Shown here: positions 1 through 7,414 of the stretch, one piece after another
How positions within the stretch are numbered: position 1 is the stretch's first letter
Layout of the letters: the number at the start of each line of letters is the position of its first letter
Source: Planctomycetes bacterium ADurb.Bin069
Lineage (GTDB): Bacteria; Planctomycetota; UBA8108; UBA8890; UBA8898
Reading direction: 5' to 3'
DNA length: 64,000 bases
Assembly (NCBI GenBank): GCA_002070955.1
Contig: MWEK01000007.1
Location: 1 to 64,000, forward strand
Notes under the pieces: generated by a model
Told to the model about the DNA's origin: nothing
The model's database searches: none
The model's input: only the letters and a program-made list of their open reading frames with translations
Position numbers and translations under genes: made by a program

Positions 1-2
1 GG

Positions 3-122
3 GGCCTGGGCCTGACGATCGCGCTCGGGCTCGCGCGGCGCAACGAGGCCCGCCTCGCCCTCGCGAACCGCCCGGAGCACGGCCTGAGGGCATGGGTCTG
101 TTTCCCGGCCCGCCGCGGGTAA
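3..122 (+). CDS. Sensor histidine kinase, C-terminal end only (5' part outside window)
   Basis: The open frame entering the window ends at a TAA at 120-122. Its first residues, GLGLTIALGLARRN, match the G2 box and following helix of the HATPase_c ATP-binding domain of sensor histidine kinases, and the last strand (LANRPEHGLRAWVCFPA) fits the end of that domain. About 39 residues are visible, so neither the sensor part nor the phosphorylated His can be seen. The frame is too short to appear as a complete ORF. The match to the G2 box is direct; the assignment as a two-component kinase rests on that family signature. A related GHKL ATPase cannot be excluded. Confidence 0.7.
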   Translation, partial: GLGLTIALGLARRNEARLALANRPEHGLRAWVCFPARRG

Positions 123-414
123 GAAGAACGCCGGGCCGGCCGCACTGTAGCAAATGCCGTACCGATTCCTTCCGTCCCGGCGCGAGTATTCGACGCTCGC
201 GCCCGCCGGTCGATATGTAGTGGTGTTGCTCTTCGTGAGCCGCGTCAGATTGGGACCCCCAAGAATTTCGCGCAAGACTTTCCAAGAAACCCGAGGGACC
301 CTTGATTTTTTCAGACGCGATCGTAGTTTATGTCTCGTAAACTACTTGTGCGGAGGGGAGCGAGCGGATCCCCGCCCGCGGCAAGGGCAAGGCTCGCAAA
401 AGGATCGACCTGCA
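123..414. other. Non-coding stretch after the kinase
   Basis: No frame here looks protein-like. The stretch is less GC-rich than its surroundings and holds a small hairpin TTGGG-ACC-CCCAA near 251-263 and a run of six T at 306-311, which could help end transcription of the kinase gene, but no strong stem directly precedes the T run. I see no tRNA, riboswitch or repeat. Confidence 0.4.
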
Positions 415-654
415 ATGCGGACGCCTGATCACGTCGATGGCTTGCTTTCGTCGCGGCGTTGTTTCTGGGTTTTCGTGGCGATCTTCAGCGCCACGGTTTT
501 CTGCGCGTCCTCCCAGATCGCGGCCAGGTACTGCCGTTACGTGGAGACGACCCAGCGGGTCTCGCTGCCGGGCGAAGACCCGGCCGCGCGCGGCGGCGTC
601 GCGGCGCTGCCGGAAAGGAGCACGGAACCACAACCGGTGCGTTCGCACTCGTGA
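415..654 (+). CDS. Small predicted membrane protein (79 aa), unknown function
   Basis: ATG at 415 has AAAAGGA about 8 bases upstream, which favours this start over the longer frame beginning at 154. The product has one clear hydrophobic segment at about residues 14-30 (CFWVFVAIFSATVFCASSQIAA), then a polar tail rich in Pro, Arg and Glu, so it would be a single-pass protein. I recognise no family. Overlapping frames at 437 and 459 are more Arg-rich and less protein-like. It could be a spurious ORF; the evidence is the ribosome site plus the membrane helix only. Confidence 0.35.
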   Translation: MRTPDHVDGLLSSRRCFWVFVAIFSATVFCASSQIAARYCRYVETTQRVSLPGEDPAARGGVAALPERSTEPQPVRSHS

Positions 655-791
655 CGACGAACACACAACACCTACACCTAGCGTACGGTCGCCGGAGAGA
701 AGTTGAGGACTTCGTGTAAAGAGGTCCGCGTGAATGTTTGCGGCGTTGCGTTTTTTCTCCGGCGGCCTCTTTTTTTCCCCGTCCCTCCCCC

Positions 792-1658
792 TCACGCGAG
801 CGTGAAGTTGACGCCGTTGTAGCAGGCGTGCAGGACGACGCACGGCCACACCGAGCCGCTCCACTCGTAGACGATCACAAGGAGAAGGGCGAGGACGAAG
901 ATCGGGGCCAGCGAGGCTTCGTTGAAGTGCAGCAGGGCGAACACGAAGGATGACACGAACGCGGCTCCCGTCCGCCCCGCGCCTTCCCGCAGGGACCGGT
1001 ACAGCGCCCCCCGGAAGATCGCCTCCTCCAGAATCGGGACCACCCCCACGGCGAGCAGCGCAAACCCGCCGATGACCAACGGCCCCCGGTCCAGCGGGGC
1101 GAGCAACACCTCCTGCAATTCGAGCGGCCGCCCGGCTGCATGCAGAACGCATCGCCAGGCGAGCGCCGTCACGAAGTGGATGGGGAAGAAAGCGGCCAAC
1201 ACCAGCGGCATCGCGGCGAGCGCGCGGCCGAGGCCTGCCCGCGGCCGCAGATCCCACCAGGGGAACGGAGTTCCGGGGGCGCGGCGGCGCTGAGACGCCG
1301 CCAGGGCCGCCAGGCAGCCGATGTTGATCGCAATTGCGCCGGCCAGACGCAGAAGGATGTCCCCCCATCCGAAAAAGCGCAGGAAGACGCCGAGGACCTC
1401 ACCGGCCACAAGGAAGAGGAAGACCGCGGCCATGCTCTCGCGGGCGGTGTTCGTCGACTCCGACGGCGGCCGGCGCGGCACGAGAACGCGCAGCAGCGTA
1501 ACCACCATCCAGCCGAAGGCCGCGCAGACCGCGGCGGCGGCGAGCGCGGCGGCGATCCCCCAGGGAGCCGAAAGTCCGCACACCGCCTCCAAGACGGCAT
1601 CATCGCCGGGCGCGGACTCCATGCCGCGCACGATGGGGGCGAGGATGACGGCGATCAA
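792..1658 (-). CDS. CPBP family intramembrane metalloprotease
   Basis: A multi-spanning membrane protein of about 288 residues with the three CPBP (Abi, CAAX-protease-like) signatures near its C-terminus: EEAIFR (Glu211-Glu212 and Arg), FALLH (His244) and HACYN (His277, Asn281), which form the metal site of this family. The family cleaves membrane-embedded or prenylated proteins; the substrate here is unknown. I place the start at a TTG at 1658 that overlaps the TGA of the upstream yjbQ-like gene, because the first residues (IAVILAPIV) continue the hydrophobic character; the first ATG is at 1622 and lacks a ribosome site. The overlap implies translational coupling and one transcript with the upstream gene. 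A much longer reading of the frame to 1979 is a shadow of that gene. Confidence 0.85.
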   Translation of the reverse strand: MIAVILAPIVRGMESAPGDDAVLEAVCGLSAPWGIAAALAAAAVCAAFGWMVVTLLRVLVPRRPPSESTNTARESMAAVFLFLVAGEVLGVFLRFFGWGDILLRLAGAIAINIGCLAALAASQRRRAPGTPFPWWDLRPRAGLGRALAAMPLVLAAFFPIHFVTALAWRCVLHAAGRPLELQEVLLAPLDRGPLVIGGFALLAVGVVPILEEAIFRGALYRSLREGAGRTGAAFVSSFVFALLHFNEASLAPIFVLALLLVIVYEWSGSVWPCVVLHACYNGVNFTLA

Positions 1659-2068
1659 GCGCCGCGCCCCTCGGAGGCCGCCAGGCACTGGATCTGAACG
1701 CGGCGCGTGCGCGGCCCGTCGAACTCGCACAGGAAGATCGCCTGCCACGTCCCGAGAACCGGCGCCCCTCCGCGCACAGGAACCAGCGCCGAACATCCCA
1801 CGAGGCTGGACTTGATGTGGGCGTCGGAGTTGCCCTCCCCATGCCGGAAATCGGCGCGCCGCGGGACCACGGCGCTCAGGTGCGCGAGCATGTCCGCCGG
1901 GACATCCGGATCGGCGTTCTCGTTGATCGTCACGCCGCAGGTCGTGTGCGGCACGTAGATGAGGCACGCGCCGTCGCACAAGCCGCAGGCCCGCACGGCT
2001 TCCTTCACCTCCCTGGTGATATCGATGAACTGGTTGCGCTCAACGCTTGAGATCGTCAGGACCTGCAT
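1655..2068 (-). CDS. YjbQ/UPF0047 family protein
   Basis: 137 residues matching the whole length of the YjbQ (UPF0047) family, a small beta-rich trimeric protein linked to secondary thiamine-phosphate synthase activity. Family signatures visible are PHTTCGVTINENADPDV, HGEGNSDAHIK and the late GTWQAIFLCEFDGPR; the His and Glu/Asp residues of these segments line the proposed metal site. The start at 2068 is set by GGGAGGA about 7 bases upstream; the longer frame from 2092 has no ribosome site between. The gene precedes and overlaps the CPBP protease gene by four bases, so the two are probably co-transcribed, though no functional link is known. The physiological role of YjbQ is still poorly defined in the family as a whole. 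Confidence 0.9.
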   Translation of the reverse strand: MQVLTISSVERNQFIDITREVKEAVRACGLCDGACLIYVPHTTCGVTINENADPDVPADMLAHLSAVVPRRADFRHGEGNSDAHIKSSLVGCSALVPVRGGAPVLGTWQAIFLCEFDGPRTRRVQIQCLAASEGRGA

Positions 2069-2172
2069 GCGTCTTCCTCCCGTCGCCCGCACGACCTCCG
2101 CGGGCGGGGCCGCCGGCTCAGGCGTATCTTGACACGGACGCCCGGCCCTGTAAAGCGCGCCGGGCGGCGCGC

Positions 2173-2862
2173 TCAGCGGGCGGCGTGCGCCGCGCCGCCC
2201 GTGCGCTCCAGAAGCTGCAGACGCCTGAGCTCCTGCGCGGCCTTCTCCTGGTGCGGGCTCTTAAGATCGGCGCAGAGGGTGAAATACTCGACGGCCTTGG
2301 CGCGGGCGCCCAGGGAGTCGTAGCAGCACCCGAGATAGTACAGCGCCGTCGGCTGGGCGGGATCGATGGCGATCACCTTCTCGAACTCGGCGATGGCTTC
2401 GGGGTACTTCTCCTGCATGGCCAGGGTGTACCCCAGGGCGAGGGGCGGGCCGGTGAACCCGGTGCGGGAACTGGCGACCGCGCCGCGGAACGCGGACTCG
2501 GCTTCGGGCATGCGGTTCAACTCGACGTAGTATTCCCCCAGGAGGAAATGAATCTCGCTGTTGCGGGGCTCCTTCTCCGCCGCGCACTTGAGCGTCGCGA
2601 TGGCCGGCTCGAACTGCTTGTCGCCGTGGTAGGCCCGCGCGAGCTGTATCTGCAGATCGACGCGCTCGGGCATGGACTGGACCTTCTTCTCCAGGGCGCG
2701 GATGCGGCTCTTGGTCGTGGTGCTGCTTTTGGGATCCTTCTCCTCCTGGCCCGCCAACACGAAGGAACTGCCCCGCGTCGTCTCACTGGTCACACACCCC
2801 GCCGCCAGAACGAGCGCGAAGGCTGCGCCCGCAATCCGCGTCGACTTGCAGCGCTTCCACAT
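2173..2862 (-). CDS. TPR-repeat lipoprotein
   Basis: 229 residues. The N-terminus is a lipoprotein signal: basic MWKRCKSTR, hydrophobic core, then the lipobox LAAGC with Cys around residue 20. A low-complexity Ser/Thr/Lys linker follows, then about four tetratricopeptide repeats between roughly residues 60 and 205 (for example FEPAIATLKCAAEKEPRNSE and YPEAIAEFEKVIAIDPAQPT). TPR arrays bind partner proteins, so it is likely a scaffold anchored to a membrane facing the periplasm. The ATG at 2862 has GGGGGAG five bases upstream; the frame further upstream to 3177 is not protein-like. No operon partner: the next gene is divergent. The specific partner is unknown. Confidence 0.85.
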   Translation of the reverse strand: MWKRCKSTRIAGAAFALVLAAGCVTSETTRGSSFVLAGQEEKDPKSSTTTKSRIRALEKKVQSMPERVDLQIQLARAYHGDKQFEPAIATLKCAAEKEPRNSEIHFLLGEYYVELNRMPEAESAFRGAVASSRTGFTGPPLALGYTLAMQEKYPEAIAEFEKVIAIDPAQPTALYYLGCCYDSLGARAKAVEYFTLCADLKSPHQEKAAQELRRLQLLERTGGAAHAAR

Positions 2863-3031
2863 AAGGCTCCCCCTTGGGCCGGCACCAACCCCGTCCGGCA
2901 CCGATGCTATATCGGCTCCCGCCCCCCGGAGAACACAGCGCCTCCGCCCGGTCCGATAACTTCGATTGCCAAGCCCGCCGCGATGCGCTAACTTCGCTTG
3001 ACCGGACGCGCGACGCGGGGGGGCGAACCGA

Positions 3032-3511
3032 ATGGACGCTGAAAGACCGGCGGCCGGGAGGCCGCGCAAGGAATGGTACGCCTCCGGACTGCGCTTCACC
3101 TGCGAGGCCGGCTGCGGGCTGTGCTGCACGGGCGCGCCGGGATTCGTGTGGGTGACCGCGGAGGAGATCGCGGACATCGCCGCCCGCCTCGGCCTGCCGG
3201 CGGATCTTTTCGCCCGCCGGTGCCTCCGGCGCGTCTACGGCAAGGTGAGCCTCAAGGAGCAGCCCGGCGGCGATTGCATCTTCCTGGAACGGCCCGCCAT
3301 GACCTGCGGTATTTACGATGTCCGCCCCACCCAGTGCCGCACGTACCCTTTTTGGCCAGAGATCCTGCGCTCCAGGGAACACTGGGAGGCCGAGGCCGGC
3401 GTCTGCCCCGGCCTCGGCGCGGGACGCCTCCACCCCGGCGAGGAATGCGCGCGGAAGGCCGCCGAAACCCTGCTGGCGGGGCGCGCGACCGCGCGGAAGC
3501 TGCCCCTCTAG
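3032..3511 (+). CDS. YkgJ-family cysteine cluster protein
   Basis: 159 residues with the cysteine pattern of the YkgJ (CxxCxxCC) family: Cys24, Cys28, Cys31 and Cys32 early, then Cys82, Cys92, Cys102 and Cys125 in contexts typical of the family (GDCIFL, MTCGIYDVRPTQCRTYPFWP, GVCPGLG). These residues are expected to bind zinc or an iron-sulfur centre. The biochemical role of the family is not established. The gene is monocistronic as far as can be seen, divergent from the TPR lipoprotein and followed by the PEGA-murD-radA operon after about 100 bases. A G-rich tract precedes the ATG. Confidence 0.85.
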   Translation: MDAERPAAGRPRKEWYASGLRFTCEAGCGLCCTGAPGFVWVTAEEIADIAARLGLPADLFARRCLRRVYGKVSLKEQPGGDCIFLERPAMTCGIYDVRPTQCRTYPFWPEILRSREHWEAEAGVCPGLGAGRLHPGEECARKAAETLLAGRATARKLPL

Positions 3512-3530
3512 ACCGCGGCCGAAACGGCTC

Positions 3531-3559
3531 TTTCCCCCCTTTGCACCGCCGCATATAAT
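3531..3559 (+). promoter_or_regulatory. Probable sigma-70 type promoter of the PEGA-murD-radA operon
   Basis: A perfect -10 hexamer TATAAT lies at 3554-3559. The best -35 at 17 bases spacing is TTTCCC (3531-3536), which is weak. It sits about 50 bases before the PEGA start, in the only gap ahead of the three-gene operon. Confidence 0.45.
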
Positions 3560-3610
3560 CACGGAGCGCAGCGCCGCGCCGGCGCTGAGAACGAGCGCAC
3601 AGAGGTGAAG

Positions 3611-4057
3611 ATGAGAGCCCAGGTCAGGTCGCCCGCGTCCTTCCCGCTCCGGATCGCCGCGCGTCTTGCGTGCGCGCCGCTGGCCGCGGCGTTGCTCGCG
3701 GGCTGTCTCACGCGGGTGCTCGAGATCCGCTCGGATCCTCCCGGGGCCCAGGCGTACGTCAACGGCCGCCTCGTCGGCACGACGCCCGCCGAGTACACGT
3801 TCGATCACTACGGCGACCGGACCCTCGTTCTCGCGCTGGATCGCCACGCCACGGTTTCCGAGACCATCGACCTGACGGCGCCGTGGTGGGCCTGTTTTCC
3901 CTGCGACCTCTTCGTCGAGCTCTGGCCCGGCCGGGTCGTCGACCGCCACGAAAAGACCGTCACGCTGGCTCGGAACCCGGGCGCGGACGCCGAACTGGAG
4001 GAACTTTTCCGAAACCTGGGGACCGCCCAACACGCCTTGCACGCGGAGGAGCAATGA
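3611..4057 (+). CDS. PEGA-domain lipoprotein
   Basis: 148 residues. A signal peptide ends in a lipobox (LLAGC, Cys about residue 29). The mature part is one PEGA domain (LEIRSDPPGAQAYVNGRLVGTTP), a small beta-sandwich domain found in surface or periplasmic proteins, followed by a short tail with WWACFPCDLFVELWPG. The ATG at 3611 has AGAGGTGA just upstream; a GTG two codons earlier (3605) is possible. The stop overlaps the murD start as ATGA. Such Trp/Cys tail motifs recur in PEGA lipoproteins of delta-proteobacteria-like and PVC bacteria, but the role is unknown. Its place at the head of a murD operon suggests an envelope function by inference only. Confidence 0.8.
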   Translation: MRAQVRSPASFPLRIAARLACAPLAAALLAGCLTRVLEIRSDPPGAQAYVNGRLVGTTPAEYTFDHYGDRTLVLALDRHATVSETIDLTAPWWACFPCDLFVELWPGRVVDRHEKTVTLARNPGADAELEELFRNLGTAQHALHAEEQ

Positions 4058-5535
4058 CCGCGCTGCCCGGCGGCGCCGATCCACCGGCCCTGGATCCGCG
4101 CCGGTTCGACGAGCGCGCACGGGCGCTGCTGGATGAACTGGCGCGCGGCCGCATCACCGTCATGGGCCTCGGGCGCTTCGGCGGCGCCATCGGCCTGATC
4201 CGCTTCCTCTCCGCCCTCGGCGCCGACATTACCGTCACCGACAAGGCGCCCGCGGGAGCTCTGGCGCAGTCTGTGGAGGCCGTCGCCGGCCTGCCCGGCG
4301 TCGCCTTGCGCCTCGGCGGCCACGCCGAGGAGGATTTCGAGGGCTGCCGCGTGCTTTTCGTCAACCCGGCCGTCCCACCGGCAGATCCCTTCGTCGCCCG
4401 GGCCCGCGCCCGCGGCGCGCGCATCGCCACCGAAATCGGGCTGACCCTCGCGCTCTGCCCCTGCGATGTCATCGGTATCACGGGCTCCAGCGGCAAATCC
4501 ACCACTTCCGCCCTCTGCGCCGCCATGCTCGCGGCCTCGGGCGTGCGCGCGCTGCTGGGCGGGAACGTCGGCGCGTCGCTCCTTGAGCGCCCCGCCGACC
4601 TAGCCGCGGCCGAGGCGGTCGTGCTCGAGCTGTCCAGCTTCCAGCTCCACCGCCTGGAGGCGGGCGGGCTGCCCCACCGCCCGCCGCGCATCGCCGCCCT
4701 CGTCAACGTGCATTGCGACCACCTCAATTGGCACGGCACCTTCGGGGAGTACGCCCGCTGCAAGCGCCTGATCTTCGCGCCGCGCGAGGACGAGGCCTGG
4801 GCCGTCGCCGCCGGCGACGACGGCCTCGCCCTCCCCTGGGCGCGCCGGAGCGGGCGCCGCGTCTTCGCGGTGGGCAGCGCGCCGGCGGGCGCGGACGCTT
4901 CGCTCTCCGGCGCCGGCGAGGTGGTGCTTCGCCGCGACGGGGGCGCCGAGCCCCTCTTCGCGCGCCGCGACCTCGCGCTGCCCGGCGCCATCAACCTGGC
5001 GAACGCCTCCTTCGCCGCCGCGGCGGCCCTGCTCGCGGGCGCGACCCGCGCCGGAATCCTCCAAGCCGCCCGGACCTTCCGGGGCCTCCCCCACCGCTTC
5101 GAGCACGCCGGCACCGTCGGCGGCGTCGCTTTCATCAACAGCTCCGTCGCCACGACGCCCCGGGAGGCCGCCCGCACCCTGGACGCCGTGGCCGGGCCCG
5201 CCATCCTCCTGGCGGGCGGCTCCCCCGAGAAAAATCTGCCTTTCGATGTCTTGGCCCGGGCCGCGCGCCGCGCCACCCGCTGCGCGGTCTTCTTCGGCAC
5301 GGCGGCGCCGGAGTTGAGAGTGACGTTCAAACGCGAGGCGCCGGCCGTGCGTACCATCCTGGCGGAGGACATGGCGCGCGCCTTCGCGGACGCCGCCGCC
5401 GAGGCTCGACCCGGCGACACGGTGATCTTGGCGCCGGGCGCGCCGAGCTTCGACGCCTTTGTCAACTTCCAAGCCCGCGGCGATGCGTTCAAGGACGCGG
5501 TGCGCCGCCTGGAAGCAGCCGCGGTGCCGCCATGA
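4054..5535 (+). CDS. murD: UDP-N-acetylmuramoyl-L-alanine--D-glutamate ligase
   Basis: 493 residues. MurD adds D-glutamate to UDP-MurNAc-L-Ala in cytoplasmic peptidoglycan precursor synthesis. Visible signatures are the N-terminal nucleotide-sugar fold (GRITVMGLGRFGGAIG), the ATP-binding P-loop GITGSSGKSTT, the MurD-typical SSFQLHRLE, the catalytic NVHCDHLNWHG stretch, the Lys of CKRLIF that corresponds to the carbamylated Lys, and the C-terminal LLAGGSPEKNL. The P-loop has Ser-Ser where many MurD have Thr-Asn/Lys. Start ATG overlaps the PEGA stop (ATGA), and its own stop overlaps the radA start the same way, so all three genes are translationally coupled. No other cell-wall genes flank it, unlike the usual dcw cluster. 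Confidence 0.95.
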   Translation: MTALPGGADPPALDPRRFDERARALLDELARGRITVMGLGRFGGAIGLIRFLSALGADITVTDKAPAGALAQSVEAVAGLPGVALRLGGHAEEDFEGCRVLFVNPAVPPADPFVARARARGARIATEIGLTLALCPCDVIGITGSSGKSTTSALCAAMLAASGVRALLGGNVGASLLERPADLAAAEAVVLELSSFQLHRLEAGGLPHRPPRIAALVNVHCDHLNWHGTFGEYARCKRLIFAPREDEAWAVAAGDDGLALPWARRSGRRVFAVGSAPAGADASLSGAGEVVLRRDGGAEPLFARRDLALPGAINLANASFAAAAALLAGATRAGILQAARTFRGLPHRFEHAGTVGGVAFINSSVATTPREAARTLDAVAGPAILLAGGSPEKNLPFDVLARAARRATRCAVFFGTAAPELRVTFKREAPAVRTILAEDMARAFADAAAEARPGDTVILAPGAPSFDAFVNFQARGDAFKDAVRRLEAAAVPP

Positions 5536-6893
5536 GCAAAGACCGCCCGAACTTCGTCTGCCAGGACTGCGGAGCGCGCGCCCCCAGGTGGCTCGGCCGC
5601 TGCCCGAACTGCGGCTCGTGGCACACGCTGGTCGAGGAGCGCGCGGCGCCGGCGGCGCCGGACCACGCGGCTCCGGCGCCTGAGGCGCCGGCGCTCAGCG
5701 CCATCGCGCCCTGCGCGGACGGCGCGCGCCTGAGGACGGGAATCTCGGAATTCGACCGGGTTCTGGGCGGCGGTTTCGTGCCCGACAGCGTCGTTCTGCT
5801 CGCCGGCGATCCGGGGGTCGGCAAATCGACCCTGCTCCTGCAGATCGCCGACAGGATCCCCGGCGACATCCTGTACGTCTCGGGCGAGGAGTCGGCGGCG
5901 CAGCTCAAGCTGCGCGCCGCGCGCCTGGGCATCGGAGGGGAGCGCGTGCGCGTTCTCGGCGATCCGGACGTGGACGCCATCCTCGGGGCCTGCCTGCGCC
6001 ACAGGCCCGCCCTCGCCATCGTCGATTCCGCCCAGACGCTCAGGTCCGCGGATCTGGCCGGGTCGCCGGGCACGGTGGGACAGGTGCGCGAATCCGTGGC
6101 GCGCCTCGCCGCCCAAGCCAAGAGCCTCCCGTACGCCCTCTGTGTCGTGAGCCACGTCACCAAGGACGGGCTGGTGGCCGGGCCGAAAGTGGTCGAACAC
6201 CTGGTCGACGTCGTCCTCCGGCTGGAGGGCGACAACCAGTACGACTTCAGGCTGCTGCGCGCCGTCAAGAACCGGTTCGGCCCGACGGGCGAACTGGGCG
6301 TCTTCGAAATGGCCGCGCGGGGGCTCGCGCCGGTGGAACGTTCCCAGCGCCTCTTCTGCCCCGGCGACAGACCGCCCGCCCCGGGCGCGGCCACGGTCGT
6401 CACCTGCGAGGGCACCCGCTGTTTCCTGGTCGAGGTGCAGGCCCTCGTGACGCCGAGTCCCTGGCAGATACCCAACCGCCGGGTCACGGGCATGGACCCC
6501 AACCGCGTGGCGCTCTACCTGGCCCTGCTGGGAAAGCTCGGCGCGGGGCTGGGGCAGCGCGACGTTTTCGTCAACGTGGCGGGCGGGTTCCGCGTCGCTG
6601 AAACCGCCGCCGACCTGGGCACGGTCATGGCCGTGGCGAGTTCCTTCTACGAGACCCCGCTCCCCCCCCAGGTCGCCTTCATGGGGGAGGTCGGCCTGCG
6701 CGGCGAGCTGCGCGCGATCCACAACTTCCAGGCGCGCGTCCGGGAAGCGGCCCATTGCGGCGTGACGCGCGTCATCGCGCCGCGCGGCAACGCCTGGCCC
6801 GACGCCCCGGCGCGGATCGACGCTTTTTCGGAACTCAGGGAGGTCCTCGCGCATTTCTGCGGGGAGCCTGCCAAGAATCGCGGAGTGCTGTAG
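5532..6893 (+). CDS. radA: DNA repair protein RadA (Sms)
   Basis: 453 residues, full length for RadA/Sms, a RecA-related ATPase that drives branch migration during recombination repair. Domain order is visible: an N-terminal zinc finger (FVCQDCG and GRCPNCGSW), the ATPase core with Walker A GDPGVGKSTL, the RadA-specific KNRFG motif, and a C-terminal Lon-protease-like domain (VFVNVAGGFRVAETAADLG; the protease Ser-Lys pair is not expected in RadA). It is the last gene of the PEGA-murD-radA operon, starting in the murD stop codon. The coupling of a repair protein to a cell-wall ligase is probably just operon packing. Confidence 0.97.
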   Translation: MSKDRPNFVCQDCGARAPRWLGRCPNCGSWHTLVEERAAPAAPDHAAPAPEAPALSAIAPCADGARLRTGISEFDRVLGGGFVPDSVVLLAGDPGVGKSTLLLQIADRIPGDILYVSGEESAAQLKLRAARLGIGGERVRVLGDPDVDAILGACLRHRPALAIVDSAQTLRSADLAGSPGTVGQVRESVARLAAQAKSLPYALCVVSHVTKDGLVAGPKVVEHLVDVVLRLEGDNQYDFRLLRAVKNRFGPTGELGVFEMAARGLAPVERSQRLFCPGDRPPAPGAATVVTCEGTRCFLVEVQALVTPSPWQIPNRRVTGMDPNRVALYLALLGKLGAGLGQRDVFVNVAGGFRVAETAADLGTVMAVASSFYETPLPPQVAFMGEVGLRGELRAIHNFQARVREAAHCGVTRVIAPRGNAWPDAPARIDAFSELREVLAHFCGEPAKNRGVL

Positions 6894-6896
6894 AAT
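6868..6896 (+). promoter_or_regulatory. Possible promoter of the triheme cytochrome gene
   Basis: CTGCCA (6868-6873) and TAGAAT (6891-6896) are 17 bases apart, matching four and five positions of the sigma-70 consensus. The -10 hexamer overlaps the radA stop codon; the cytochrome start is about 54 bases downstream. Confidence 0.4.
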
Positions 6897-6949
6897 TGCG
6901 GGCAGTGTCGCCGGCGAGTAGACTTTTTTCGGAGAGATGGAGGACGCTC

Positions 6950-7399
6950 ATGCGCAAGACGCTGTTTTTCACCATCGGCATCGCCATCGCGTGCGGCGCG
7001 ATCTACCTGTTCGACCGCTTCGACGCCTCTTCCGCGGCGGAGAAGCCCGAGAAGCCCAAGCTGCGGGCCACCGTGATCTTCCCCGCGGCCAAGGACAGCG
7101 AGTACGCGCCGGTCTCGTTCAGCCACACGTCGCACGCCCGCTTCGGCTACAAGAAGTGCAAGGACTGCCACGACGACAAGATCTTTTCCGAGGACAAGTC
7201 CCTCAACAGCAACAAGATGACCATGGATGACATCAACGAGGGCAAGTTCTGCGGCCATTGCCACAACGGCACCACCAAGGTCATGCAGGGGGACAAGCCG
7301 GGCGATGAGGTCGTTTTCGCGCCCACCATGGAAGGCGTCGAGATGTGCGTCCTCTGCCACAACGTCAAGTCGCGCGAAGCCCCGAAGGCCGCCAAGTAA
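6950..7399 (+). CDS. Triheme c-type cytochrome (cytochrome c7-like), exported
   Basis: 149 residues with an uncleaved or cleavable N-terminal hydrophobic segment (residues 4-21) and three CXXCH heme sites: CKDCH (70-74), CGHCH (101-105) and CVLCH (133-137). Extra histidines (FSHTSH, 58-62) are suited as distal ligands. This is the layout of small c7-type/triheme cytochromes that shuttle electrons in the periplasm. GGAGG seven bases before the ATG supports the start. It lies alone between radA and the convergent sigma-54 regulator, with only 15 bases to the latter. Its natural partner in this window could be NrfHA, but they are 18 kb apart, so that is inference. Confidence 0.88.
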   Translation: MRKTLFFTIGIAIACGAIYLFDRFDASSAAEKPEKPKLRATVIFPAAKDSEYAPVSFSHTSHARFGYKKCKDCHDDKIFSEDKSLNSNKMTMDDINEGKFCGHCHNGTTKVMQGDKPGDEVVFAPTMEGVEMCVLCHNVKSREAPKAAK

Positions 7400-7414
7400 C
7401 GTCGCGCGGCCGGC

